64,000 bases of DNA from Phycisphaerae bacterium (GTDB taxonomy: Bacteria > Planctomycetota > Phycisphaerae > UBA1845), in contig BQJS01000002.1 of the NCBI GenBank assembly GCA_021604825.1, positions 1 through 64,000 of the forward strand. The letters are read 5' to 3'. The notes below the pieces were generated by a model that worked only from the letters and a program-made list of their open reading frames with translations, had not been told where the DNA came from and did not search any database. Below are positions 27,676 through 35,893 of this stretch, piece after piece. Every line of letters begins with the position of its first letter. Position 1 is the stretch's first letter. The position numbers and the translations under genes are program-made.

Positions 27676-28434
27676 ATGAATTGTGTCGGAAATGGATTAA
27701 AGTTAGTTGCCGGTGTCGTTCTGATCTGCGGTGCTTTGAGTGGCTGTGCAGATCAGAAGAAACAGATGGATCGTTTTTCAAAACCCATTTTCAGCACCAA
27801 GCCGCCGCGCAAAACGCGATTCGTTCCGACGCCAGCGCCTCCGCCGGTTCAGCACTACGTCCATCGCCCGACGCAAAGACCAACCCCTCGAACTTTGAAC
27901 AGGCCCACTCAGGTCGTCGCCGAACCCGGTTGGATTCCGCCCGGTGGCATCAAAAATCGCTGGAGTGAAATCGTCCTCCACCATAGCGCTTCGAACAAGG
28001 GAGGGGCTGTGGCCTTTGATAAGCACCATCGCAATGTCCGCAAGTGGGATGAGCTTGGGTACCATTTCGTCATTGGAAACGGATCGGACACCTACGACGG
28101 AATGGTGGAGGTGGGGTCGCGCTGGTCCAAGCAGAAAACCGGCGCCCACTGCAAGACGGGCGACAATTTCTACAACGAACACGGCATCGGGATATGCCTT
28201 GTTGGCAATTTTCAGAACTCGTCACCGTCGGCCGCACAGATGGCCAGCGTCGACAAGCTCGTCCTGTTCCTATCGCAGCAATGTGGACTGTCGGCTGCCA
28301 ACATCAAAAGCCACGGCGGCGTGACCCAAAAGACGAGTTGCCCGGGACGTCGGTTCCCCCTTTCAACCGTAAAGCGAAACTTAAGTCTCGCAAAATCGAA
28401 GATGCAGACCAGCATGTTGGCGACCGCCAATTAG
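27676..28434 (+). CDS. N-acetylmuramoyl-L-alanine amidase lipoprotein (PGRP/amidase_2)
   Basis: The protein cleaves, or is built to cleave, the lactyl-amide bond of peptidoglycan. A lipoprotein signal ends in LSGC (about residue 25), then a Pro/Thr-rich linker, then an amidase_2 domain: IVLHHSASNKG with the first zinc His, YHFVIGNGSDTYDG, GIGICLVGNF, a helix, and TSCPGRRFP with the final ligand Cys. All expected zinc positions appear present. The ATG at 27676 has AAGGA seven bases upstream; in-frame TTGs before it are less likely. It is probably outer-membrane anchored and acts in wall turnover. Confidence 0.9.
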   Translation: MNCVGNGLKLVAGVVLICGALSGCADQKKQMDRFSKPIFSTKPPRKTRFVPTPAPPPVQHYVHRPTQRPTPRTLNRPTQVVAEPGWIPPGGIKNRWSEIVLHHSASNKGGAVAFDKHHRNVRKWDELGYHFVIGNGSDTYDGMVEVGSRWSKQKTGAHCKTGDNFYNEHGIGICLVGNFQNSSPSAAQMASVDKLVLFLSQQCGLSAANIKSHGGVTQKTSCPGRRFPLSTVKRNLSLAKSKMQTSMLATAN

Positions 28435-28842
28435 AGTTGGTTAACAACGTTGAAGTGTCAATTCTGAACCCATCGCACCCCAATGCATGGCTGGTCTGAA
28501 TCCGTTCAGTCGCGATCCTCCGTGCAATGCTCGCTTGGCGGGGAATCGGGCGATCAAACCGTCCAGTTATGGGTCCATCATTTTGGACCTGAAATCGGCA
28601 CCACCAGCATCGACATTATCGGACAACCGGACAGCTGCCGGGGTGTATAATCGATCATATCGGAAGTTCTAAACCGCACCCCGTTCGCTTCCGATGTGTA
28701 GAACGAATAGAGATCTGCGGAATGCGAGGAACTGGGTGAATGTCTTGCCTTCGTTGGCGGCATAACTTAGCCTCTTGACGGTGACCGCGCTTTCGCCGCG
28801 TTCAAAAAGCCATCAAACCGCAATACATCAGGAGCTACTAAA
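28435..28842. promoter_or_regulatory. Intergenic region with possible promoter for the small lipoprotein
   Basis: This 408-bp gap lacks a supported gene. A good -10 hexamer TATAAT lies at 28646-28651, preceded directly by TG, but no clear -35 lies 17 bases upstream. If used, the leader would be about 190 nt. Nothing else was recognised. Confidence 0.3.
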
Positions 28843-29070
28843 ATGGCAAAGCGAGGCAAGAATCGCATGAAGAGGAAAGCCATCGCCGCTCTCCTCGTGG
28901 GTGGCAGCGTTCTTCAGCTTGGATCGTGCGATCCGACCGTGCGCAGCACTTTGCTGACCGGTTTGGAAGCGACGGCCAGCACGCTGACGCAGACATTCAT
29001 CACGGCATATTTCACCGGATTGCAGGAAGACGTTGACGGTGGAACGTCGGGCCTGACAACAACGCCATAG
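28843..29070 (+). CDS. Small putative lipoprotein
   Basis: This 75-residue protein starts seven bases after AGGAGC. It has a basic start (MAKRGKNRMKRK), a hydrophobic segment and a lipobox-like LGSC at about residue 29, then a short helical region (LLTGLEATASTLTQTF) and a Thr/Gly-rich tail. A clear terminator follows at 29195-29223, so it is a monocistronic gene. Function unknown; small lipoproteins of this kind are common in planctomycetes. Confidence 0.7.
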   Translation: MAKRGKNRMKRKAIAALLVGGSVLQLGSCDPTVRSTLLTGLEATASTLTQTFITAYFTGLQEDVDGGTSGLTTTP

Positions 29071-29194
29071 AACCGTCATCAATGGCTACCAGGCTTCGCT
29101 GAACGCGTGTTGGTGGTGGCCAAATTGGACGGCGACTGGGATTGCATCCCTGCGTTAACCGGTGTGACGTTCGATCTATTTCATCGCAAATAAG

Positions 29195-29223
29195 GCGTAG
29201 CCTGTTGGCTGCGCTTTTTTTTT
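29195..29223 (+). terminator. Rho-independent terminator
   Basis: GCGTAGCC (29195-29202) pairs with GGCTGCGC (29207-29214) with one wobble and a TGTT loop, directly followed by nine T. It ends the small lipoprotein transcript. Confidence 0.88.
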
Positions 29224-29269
29224 GCGCGATGGCTCAATTGCGAAAGGTGTCGCTCGACCACGCCGAACC

Positions 29270-29348
29270 GTCACCCCCGCGCACATGGGGGTCCAAAAGG
29301 GCGATGGGGCACGTGCGAATTCTGGATTCCCGTTTTCGCGGGAATGAC
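29270..29348. repeat. REP-like doublet, ATTCCCGC family
   Basis: The left unit (from GTCACCCCCGCGC to GGGGGTCCA) and the right unit (TCTGGATTCCCG to CGGGAATGAC) face each other across about 25 bp, each forming a hairpin. The whole is 79 bp. The doublet at 52461-52540 has the same order and almost the same length. It lies between convergent genes. Confidence 0.8.
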
Positions 29349-29380
29349 GTCACAGGGGGAACGTCAACGTGGGGCGCGGG

Positions 29381-30517
29381 CTACCCCATGGCGAAGTACT
29401 GCCCCGCGACTTTCAGGCCGACCCACGTGACCGCCATCGAAAGCATTCCCGCCATCGCCACGATGATCATCAGTTCGGTCGTTTGCAGGCGAATCGTGTA
29501 CCAGCGGCTTGCGCCGATTTGCCGCATGGTGTTCAACTCGGCCCTTCGCAGTTGTGTCGAGAGGGCTACGATCAATCCGACAAACAGCAGTGTGGCCACC
29601 AGTACGAACACGTAGTACGTATCAAAGAAGGTTTGAACCTGCACGACCATCGCCAGTATCTCTTCGATGACCAGCGAACAATTCTGCAGTTGGAGTGTTT
29701 CTGAATTCTCGTAGCGGGCTTCCAGGATCGTGGCGCCTTTTTGGTCTTTGGGCAGAACGATCGCAGCGCTGATCGGTGTCTCTGCCGGGAACGCGTGCAA
29801 GTGAAATGACGATCGATTCTCTGCCGTGACTTCGTGATACGCGACGCCCTGACGATGCGGGTCTTCGTCGCCGGCATGCTCGCTGTTGGGGTGCCCATGC
29901 ATCAAACCGTCGAGCAGCCACGTTGTATCGAGATTGGAAAACAGGACGCGGTCGTCGGCTGATCCCGAGGGCTTGAGAATGCCGACCACTATGAGATTCA
30001 CGGGGTTCGTACCTGCGAGGTCGTAGAGCTTCTTGCGGTCTGACAGGATGCGATCACCCACACTCAGATTCAATTCTTCCGCAGCCGCCGAACCAGCGAC
30101 GACATCGCCAAGGTCGAGTTCCGCGGTTCCTTGCATCGCGGAAAGCTCACGAAAAGCAAAATAGTCACTCGGTGCGCCAACAATGGGAACTCGTTTGGCG
30201 GTGTGCCCAAGATGCAACGCCATCGCCGTCGCCCATTTGGAGCGTACGACTTGATTGACGTCCTCGAGCGAAATCGCATCAAGATCGGCATCGCCGAAGT
30301 AAAGCGACTTCAAGACCAGGTCGAATCGATTGCCGCGCGCTCCAAGCACGTAAGGAGTCGAGTCTGCGCGTGAACGCAGCGCAGCGCCGTACTTGGAGAT
30401 AATCAGGTGCGACGCGATCGGCAGGGCGATGGTTAAGGTGAGCCCCAATACGAGAATTGTGCTTCTTGCCTTGAAGAAACGCAGGTGCTGCCAGGCCATG
30501 TAGAGCGTGTTTTTCAT
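29381..30517 (-). CDS. ABC transporter permease (FtsX/MacB-like) with His-rich loop
   Basis: The 378-residue permease has the FtsX-type plan: an N-terminal span (STILVLGLTLTIALPIASHL), a large extracytoplasmic domain, and three C-terminal spans (about 300-330, 345-360, 365-375; VFVLVATLLFVGLIVAL is the first). The extracytoplasmic domain has a His cluster (His207, 209, 214, 221, 228, 239, 241), which suggests metal binding. Its start overlaps the stop of the ATPase gene by four bases, so the two are co-translated. It probably exports or extracts a substrate at the inner membrane; a metal link is inferred. Confidence 0.85.
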   Translation of the reverse strand: MKNTLYMAWQHLRFFKARSTILVLGLTLTIALPIASHLIISKYGAALRSRADSTPYVLGARGNRFDLVLKSLYFGDADLDAISLEDVNQVVRSKWATAMALHLGHTAKRVPIVGAPSDYFAFRELSAMQGTAELDLGDVVAGSAAAEELNLSVGDRILSDRKKLYDLAGTNPVNLIVVGILKPSGSADDRVLFSNLDTTWLLDGLMHGHPNSEHAGDEDPHRQGVAYHEVTAENRSSFHLHAFPAETPISAAIVLPKDQKGATILEARYENSETLQLQNCSLVIEEILAMVVQVQTFFDTYYVFVLVATLLFVGLIVALSTQLRRAELNTMRQIGASRWYTIRLQTTELMIIVAMAGMLSMAVTWVGLKVAGQYFAMG

Positions 30518-31179
30518 GCGTGCGTCGCCACCGCGAATTGTGTGACGTCAATCGTACGATCAAAACGGTCCAATAGTCGGCGATTGTGCGTCACCATGAT
30601 GAGGGTTGCGGACGATTGTCTTACGCTATTGATGAGAATCGTCATGACTTCATCGGTAGTCGTGTCATCGAGATTTCCCGTGGGTTCGTCGGCCAACACG
30701 ATCGAAGGAGAAGTGACCAGCGCCCGACAGATTGCGACGCGTTGGCGTTCACCAAACGAAAGCTTCTGCGGATAGCGATCCAAGTGTTTATCCAAGCCAA
30801 CGCTGCGGGCCAATTCTTCGGCGCGATCCCGCGAATCTTCGGACACCTTCAACGCACCCAGCCGATAGGGCAGCAGGACGTTGTCGCGGACACTCAAATA
30901 TTCGAGCAGTGCGAATTCCTGAAAAACCATTCCAACGTGTTCCAGGCGAAATCGTCGCCGGGCGGATTCATCCAGTTGGCTGAGATTGCGCTCACCGCAG
31001 GTGACTGAACCAGATTGAGGAGTCAGTGCGCCGGCGACGAGCGCGAGCAGCGTTGTCTTGCCGCTTCCGCTCGGTCCCACGACCGCGACGTGCTCTCCAT
31101 TGCGAATGGAAAGCTCAGGGATCGACATCGCAAATGCCTGATCCGGATAGGTGAATTCAACGTTGGTGAATTGAATCAT
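30514..31179 (-). CDS. ABC transporter ATP-binding protein (LolD/MacB-like)
   Basis: The nucleotide-binding subunit has Walker A GPSGSGKTT, Q-loop FQEF, signature [12 protein letters not shown] and Walker [13 protein letters not shown], with the H-loop in VTHNRR. The extra GNLD wording is typical of the LolD/MacB/FtsE group that pairs with FtsX-type permeases. The start was placed at ATG 31179; the frame continues nine codons upstream without family character. It lies between the His-rich membrane protein and the permease gene. Confidence 0.92.
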   Translation of the reverse strand: MIQFTNVEFTYPDQAFAMSIPELSIRNGEHVAVVGPSGSGKTTLLALVAGALTPQSGSVTCGERNLSQLDESARRRFRLEHVGMVFQEFALLEYLSVRDNVLLPYRLGALKVSEDSRDRAEELARSVGLDKHLDRYPQKLSFGERQRVAICRALVTSPSIVLADEPTGNLDDTTTDEVMTILINSVRQSSATLIMVTHNRRLLDRFDRTIDVTQFAVATHA

Positions 31180-31253
31180 GGTCGTGCGCGAAATAGTCCT
31201 GCGCAATCTAAGAGTTCTCTGTTGTTCTTGCCCAATTCTAAATCGCTGATCAT

Positions 31254-32594
31254 TCAGGATTCAGGCGCTGCCGATTTCATGTCGGTCTTGACGATTTTCC
31301 AGAATCCATCGCGCGGGGCAACTGTATAAATTGCCTCGAAAATGCTGGAGGTGTCATGGACGTGGCCCCAATGGTACACCATGCCCTCAACACGCCACTG
31401 TCCCCGAATGTCAAATGGCTGGTTGCCCGTTTGACTTGAATCGATGAGTTGCGAATCGAGGATTGCAACGGATTTCACTTTCGCAATCGCCCCGCCTTGC
31501 TCTGCGGACACCAATCCGGATTGGATTTCCTTGTACACCGCGTCGAGCAAAGGACCATCGACGCTCTGGGCGAGGACATCGTAAATGTCGCTCTCATTGC
31601 GGAAATCAAAAGCGCGGTAGATGTTCTTGAGCAGTGCGTCAAAAACGTCCGAGGCGACTTTCGGAAACGGTTCGACGGTGGCTGGTTCCGATGCGCTCCC
31701 AAGCGTGTATCCGCCTACGTCGCGCAATTGAAACGCAGCGACAGCGGCGATCAGAAAAACCACCGATCGAGCCCGCCAGGGTCGCCGAGAGCGTCTGCAC
31801 ATCCAGCAACCAGCCAATCCCAATAAACAAATCACGGTCGATAGTAAAGGAATGCGCCAGGTTGATTGACCATCATCGATCGTTTCAACCGCGACGCTCA
31901 TGTTCGTTTGTGCTTTTGGAGCTTGCCACTCGATTGACGGGCTTTCCCTGGTAAACGTGACGATTCGACTTTGCGTACGGGTATCCAGCCGAGCGGCCAG
32001 TTCGGGCTTGACGGGGTCACCAAAGGCATCGACGGAATAGGTGTCTGTAAAAACATTCCAAAACAACCCAACGTGTTGTGGCTGATCGGATGCGGCGAAT
32101 GTCACGCGCACACGGGCGTCGGGCGGAAGCGTTTCGCTTTCCTTGATGTCTGCCGACGAGCTCGAGCGCACGAACTCGAAACTCTCGAATTGTGGTTTGC
32201 AATCCTCGTCATTGATTTTCAGATGGGGGAGTTGCGAGAAATAGTCGCTTAGACTCTGGCGTTCTGCGGCTTCTTGAGCTGGATCCATGAAAATGAACGT
32301 ATTCTCTTCCAACCGCAGTTTCAGGTGTCCGCGTTCCTGTGGGATAAGTGTGTTTAGAAATCCGTTGGAAAGCGAGATGTCGTATACGACCCCGTCTGAT
32401 TTGATGCTGATGATCAATCCCAGCGCCGGGTGTTCGTGCGTGGCGATCTCGAATGGGCCATGGGGGTGCGCGTGAGTTGGAATGGGGCGGGCTGAGACGC
32501 CCAACGCAATTAGAAGTACGATCGCGCGAGTCAAGTCAGCCCACCCCAGTTGACGGCATTTGAGTGAGTCGTACCGGCTAATCTGTTTTTGCAT
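31254..32594 (-). CDS. Membrane-anchored protein with N-terminal His cluster
   Basis: From ATG 32594 (overlapping the upstream stop by 17 bp) the protein has 446 residues. A signal segment (AIVLLIALGVSARP) is followed at once by His41, 43, 45, 53 and 55 (THAHPHGPF, THEHP). A beta-rich extracytoplasmic domain, a membrane span near 245-262, a second hydrophobic segment, and a C-terminal domain ending DGFWKIVKTDMKS follow. I do not recognise a named family. The His clusters here and in the permease two genes downstream suggest a metal-handling unit, by analogy with zinc-regulated ABC loci elsewhere; this is inference. Confidence 0.7.
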   Translation of the reverse strand: MQKQISRYDSLKCRQLGWADLTRAIVLLIALGVSARPIPTHAHPHGPFEIATHEHPALGLIISIKSDGVVYDISLSNGFLNTLIPQERGHLKLRLEENTFIFMDPAQEAAERQSLSDYFSQLPHLKINDEDCKPQFESFEFVRSSSSADIKESETLPPDARVRVTFAASDQPQHVGLFWNVFTDTYSVDAFGDPVKPELAARLDTRTQSRIVTFTRESPSIEWQAPKAQTNMSVAVETIDDGQSTWRIPLLSTVICLLGLAGCWMCRRSRRPWRARSVVFLIAAVAAFQLRDVGGYTLGSASEPATVEPFPKVASDVFDALLKNIYRAFDFRNESDIYDVLAQSVDGPLLDAVYKEIQSGLVSAEQGGAIAKVKSVAILDSQLIDSSQTGNQPFDIRGQWRVEGMVYHWGHVHDTSSIFEAIYTVAPRDGFWKIVKTDMKSAAPES

Positions 32595-34374
32595 CAGCGA
32601 CCAATAGGAATTCTTCAAATCGAGCGGCGTGGATGTCCGAAACTTCAAGCACACCATAAGCTACGAACGCGAGCGGCCAATCAATGTCCTCATTGAGTTG
32701 GTCAGCCCGAAGCGAAGGGAAGCGGCCCGTACATTTATCGTCGATGTAAAGGGCGATTTCGTCGGTGACGACGCATGTAAGCGAATGTTCTTGCCGATCG
32801 GATAGAACCGCGCCGACTTCGATGCCAGTATCATCACCTCGGTGATCGAGCATGCCAAGGCCGAATCGCGTGGGCGTGTCGTAGGACGCTTCCGGCGCTC
32901 GAATCTTGCACTTGAATGCCATCGGCGGTTCTTCATCAATCCGCACGCCCAAGAGCGATCCGATCGCACTCGGCTCCACGGAACAGACCAACTTGTCGCC
33001 GTCGACTTTCCAGAATCGCTTCGAGCCCCCAACGTCTTTGAATGAATCCAAGGAATCGGTACGAACATCCGCCCATTCTTTGGCAAGTTCCACTGTGGGC
33101 AATTCGCCAAACTTGGCTTGCACCAGCGGTTCGTCGAGGGCGGCGGCTACCTTGATGTCGCCTTCGTCGATCTTATCGCCATAGCGAACGTACAAATCGC
33201 GGGCCCACTCGACCCAACGGCGCTCGAATTCATCGACAGCAATGTCTTCGGGCAAGCCCAATGCACCTGCGGTTGCCTCATCATGGCTCTTGCCTTGCTT
33301 CAGCGCAGTGAAGAATGCGGCAGCTGCATCCGGACCGTATTGCTCAAGCAGGAATAGAATCATCGTCGCGCTTTGTTCGTAGAAACGCCAGACACGATCG
33401 CCACGATGTGGGTATTCCTTTTGTGCGAAGAGATCACGGAAGCGATAATACTCGCCAGCGGCTGCGTCGCGTCCGGTCTTAGCCGCTTCCTTGTAGTGGT
33501 TTCGGGATTGTTCCATGCGGCGGGCCATCCCTTCGTTGATCCACCGCGGAACCCGCGTGCCGCCGAACCATTCGTTCACAACCATGTGAACAAGTTCGTG
33601 AGGCAGCGTACCTTCAAGTGCTTCGCGATCGAGTTTGCCCTCGTTATCGAGCATGTACATGGCGATGAAGATCGGTACACCTGTTCGGGGATCTGAACTG
33701 GTAACGCCTGCGCTGCCCTCGAATCTGGGATTATAACTTATGTAGTCCTTACTATCCTTGAAAATATAGATCGGGATTCGAAGCGCCCATTCTTGTCCGA
33801 CGTGAAAATATTTGTCGAGCAAGAACTCGGTGTATTTTTCAGCCAGTTGATTGGCGGCGTATGCTGCTCTCCCGGTCGGGGCGTACATTTTGAAGAATGA
33901 GCTTTCGAGTAGGACGGGAGGGAGCTTGCCTTGTCCGCCTGCGGGCTTGACTTGATCGACTTCGTCTTCGAGTCGTTTCCAATCGATGCGTCCGATATCA
34001 ACCTCATACGGATCATTTTCCCATTTGTCTTCTTCATCCAATTCTGGTTTTTGCGGGCCATTGATTCTCAGCAGCCCCAGACGCGCAAGCTGTGTTCTTT
34101 CCGGATCGTGGGTGATCGTTTTTAGTTCCGTCCAGGTCTTGGCGGCTTCTTCTTTCATTTGGAGCTTTTCGTAGGCCTCAGCCAAAAGGGCGTATGCTTC
34201 TTCATGCCCCGGATTGGATTTGATTTCTTCTGTCAGTTCGTTGACCACCGACTTGTAATCACCGGAAGCGAACTTGGTGTGCAATTCCGACATCGACAAC
34301 GCCATTGCGTTTTGCACGACCAAGAGGCTCAGTGCGGATGTGACAAGGAAGCGAAGGTTTGTATGGTTTTTCAT
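32578..34374 (-). CDS. Secreted TPR / HExxH metallopeptidase with C-terminal jelly-roll-like domain
   Basis: The 598-residue protein has a signal peptide (FLVTSALSLLVVQNAMAL), TPR helices (about 25-100), then a gluzincin-like peptidase region with HELVH in GTLPHELVHMVVNEWFGG and the downstream WINEGMARR, as in the peptidase MA-like family. The last 150 residues resemble a DUF1080/concanavalin-like sandwich (FWKVDGDKLVCS and following). AGGA lies upstream of ATG 34374; an upstream in-frame start at 34527 would put the signal peptide inside the protein and was rejected. It is probably a periplasmic or envelope protease; the substrate is unknown. Confidence 0.85.
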   Translation of the reverse strand: MKNHTNLRFLVTSALSLLVVQNAMALSMSELHTKFASGDYKSVVNELTEEIKSNPGHEEAYALLAEAYEKLQMKEEAAKTWTELKTITHDPERTQLARLGLLRINGPQKPELDEEDKWENDPYEVDIGRIDWKRLEDEVDQVKPAGGQGKLPPVLLESSFFKMYAPTGRAAYAANQLAEKYTEFLLDKYFHVGQEWALRIPIYIFKDSKDYISYNPRFEGSAGVTSSDPRTGVPIFIAMYMLDNEGKLDREALEGTLPHELVHMVVNEWFGGTRVPRWINEGMARRMEQSRNHYKEAAKTGRDAAAGEYYRFRDLFAQKEYPHRGDRVWRFYEQSATMILFLLEQYGPDAAAAFFTALKQGKSHDEATAGALGLPEDIAVDEFERRWVEWARDLYVRYGDKIDEGDIKVAAALDEPLVQAKFGELPTVELAKEWADVRTDSLDSFKDVGGSKRFWKVDGDKLVCSVEPSAIGSLLGVRIDEEPPMAFKCKIRAPEASYDTPTRFGLGMLDHRGDDTGIEVGAVLSDRQEHSLTCVVTDEIALYIDDKCTGRFPSLRADQLNEDIDWPLAFVAYGVLEVSDIHAARFEEFLLVADAKTD

Positions 34375-34451
34375 GGTTCGTCGTCCTGAATGCAGTTCGT
34401 TTCGGGGACCATTGATTGTGCGGTCTAATTGGCTTTTGCCACTTGCACCTG

Positions 34452-35729
34452 TCACACCCGGGTACGGTCTCGGTTGCGGTTCGTGTTTTGCTCCATTTGC
34501 TCGACACGCTCCAGGGTGTCTTCCCATTGTTTGATAAAGGGCGTCAGTTTTTCGGGGAATCCTCGGGCTCGTTTGAGCAGATACTCGATCAACGCCCTCA
34601 TTGGCCGGCTTTGATTAAGAAATCGATCACACGCTTCGCGCCATTGGGTACGTTGGTCAGCCGTTAATCTGCCGTCGTCCCCGCCGAACGAAAAATTCTG
34701 GTTGTCTGGGTACACAGCCGACAACTCGTTGAGTAGGTGGTTGTAGACCTCTTCAAGGTGAATCAGTTCTGTCCGCACAAGATCGAGCTCGAATCCGGAT
34801 GCATAGCCCGGCAGGATCGCTTGAGCTTTGTAGATCGATTGCCCCGTCTTTTGCAACAATTCCTTGTAGGGAAGCGTATCTTCGACGACCAAGCGGCGGT
34901 TCGGATTGTCTTTGTCGTCAATGACCTCAACAATGGCCCTAAGCGTTTCGTTCGGATCCAGCGAATCGGAAAAAGCACCAACGCTGATTTGATCGTGTCG
35001 CACGATTTGGTTGAGGTATTCAAGCAGCGCTGCCCGCATGATCTCGCGATTTTGCAGCGAGTTTCTCACTTTTGCCTTGTTTCGCATGTCGCGTTCCATG
35101 AACTCCTTGGTGCGGACACCGCCGACTTTGCGGAGGTTGCGTTCTGGGTTCTCTTTGAAGATGTCCATGTGCGCTTTGGCCCGAATCTTATCTGACTCGA
35201 GTTTGGACTCAGACATTTCTTCAAGCATCTTGTCGACTTCAGTCCATTCACCCTTGCGCTCAAGGTTCTCGATCAACAACCATTTGATTCGGCTGTCGTC
35301 GAACTCAGTACCTTTTCCGAGGAGGGGTTCGATAAGCGGTGCGATTTCATCAAAGCGACCCAATTCGTAGAGAGCGTCAGCGTTCTTTAGGGTTTGTGCC
35401 AAGTCGGTCAGTTCCGAATAGTTGCGGACCCGACTCAGCGAAAAAACGGCGCTGCCTTCGCGATCTTCGCGGATGACCTTCGCGATCTTGCGTCGCTTGT
35501 ACGATTTTTCACCGAACCGTGTCTTGATTTTGACGAACCTTGGGCTCTCGCGCAGGATTTCTCCTTCGACGATCGTGCCGTCTGTCAACACGATCGTGTC
35601 GCCCGATGCCGGTTGAGCAAATGCGCAAACGAATACGGTCACGAGGCATGCGCCCATCAGAGACCCAATTGCACTTCTTACGTGGCGCAGACGCGATGAT
35701 GTCGACATGTGTGGTTTGCTAATTCTCAT
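34452..35729 (-). CDS. Secreted protein with SH3/Lsm-like N-terminal motif
   Basis: After a signal peptide (IGSLMGACLVTVFVCAFAQP) the first 50 mature residues read as a small beta-barrel motif frequent in planctomycete secreted proteins: DTIVLTDGTIVEGEILRES, then KSYKRRKIAKVI. The rest is helical and charged with TPR-like pairs (ALYELGRFDEIAPLIEPLL) and ends in an Arg/Asn-rich tail. The start could be ATG 35729 or 35708; neither has a strong site. It lies 77 bp before the metallopeptidase gene, in the same direction. Function unknown. Confidence 0.72.
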   Translation of the reverse strand: MRISKPHMSTSSRLRHVRSAIGSLMGACLVTVFVCAFAQPASGDTIVLTDGTIVEGEILRESPRFVKIKTRFGEKSYKRRKIAKVIREDREGSAVFSLSRVRNYSELTDLAQTLKNADALYELGRFDEIAPLIEPLLGKGTEFDDSRIKWLLIENLERKGEWTEVDKMLEEMSESKLESDKIRAKAHMDIFKENPERNLRKVGGVRTKEFMERDMRNKAKVRNSLQNREIMRAALLEYLNQIVRHDQISVGAFSDSLDPNETLRAIVEVIDDKDNPNRRLVVEDTLPYKELLQKTGQSIYKAQAILPGYASGFELDLVRTELIHLEEVYNHLLNELSAVYPDNQNFSFGGDDGRLTADQRTQWREACDRFLNQSRPMRALIEYLLKRARGFPEKLTPFIKQWEDTLERVEQMEQNTNRNRDRTRV

Positions 35730-35893
35730 ATTAGGTTGCCAAAGTCCTCGAAAGCACATGGTTGTCACTTGTCTCCAAGAGTCTGTCGTGCGAATAGTCC
35801 ATTGTCCGCTCTGACAGGTGTCCGTTCTGGCAGGTGTTTGTGTTGGTAGGCAAGGGCACACGATGCCTGCCGCGTCAGAATTCGGTCGCCGAA

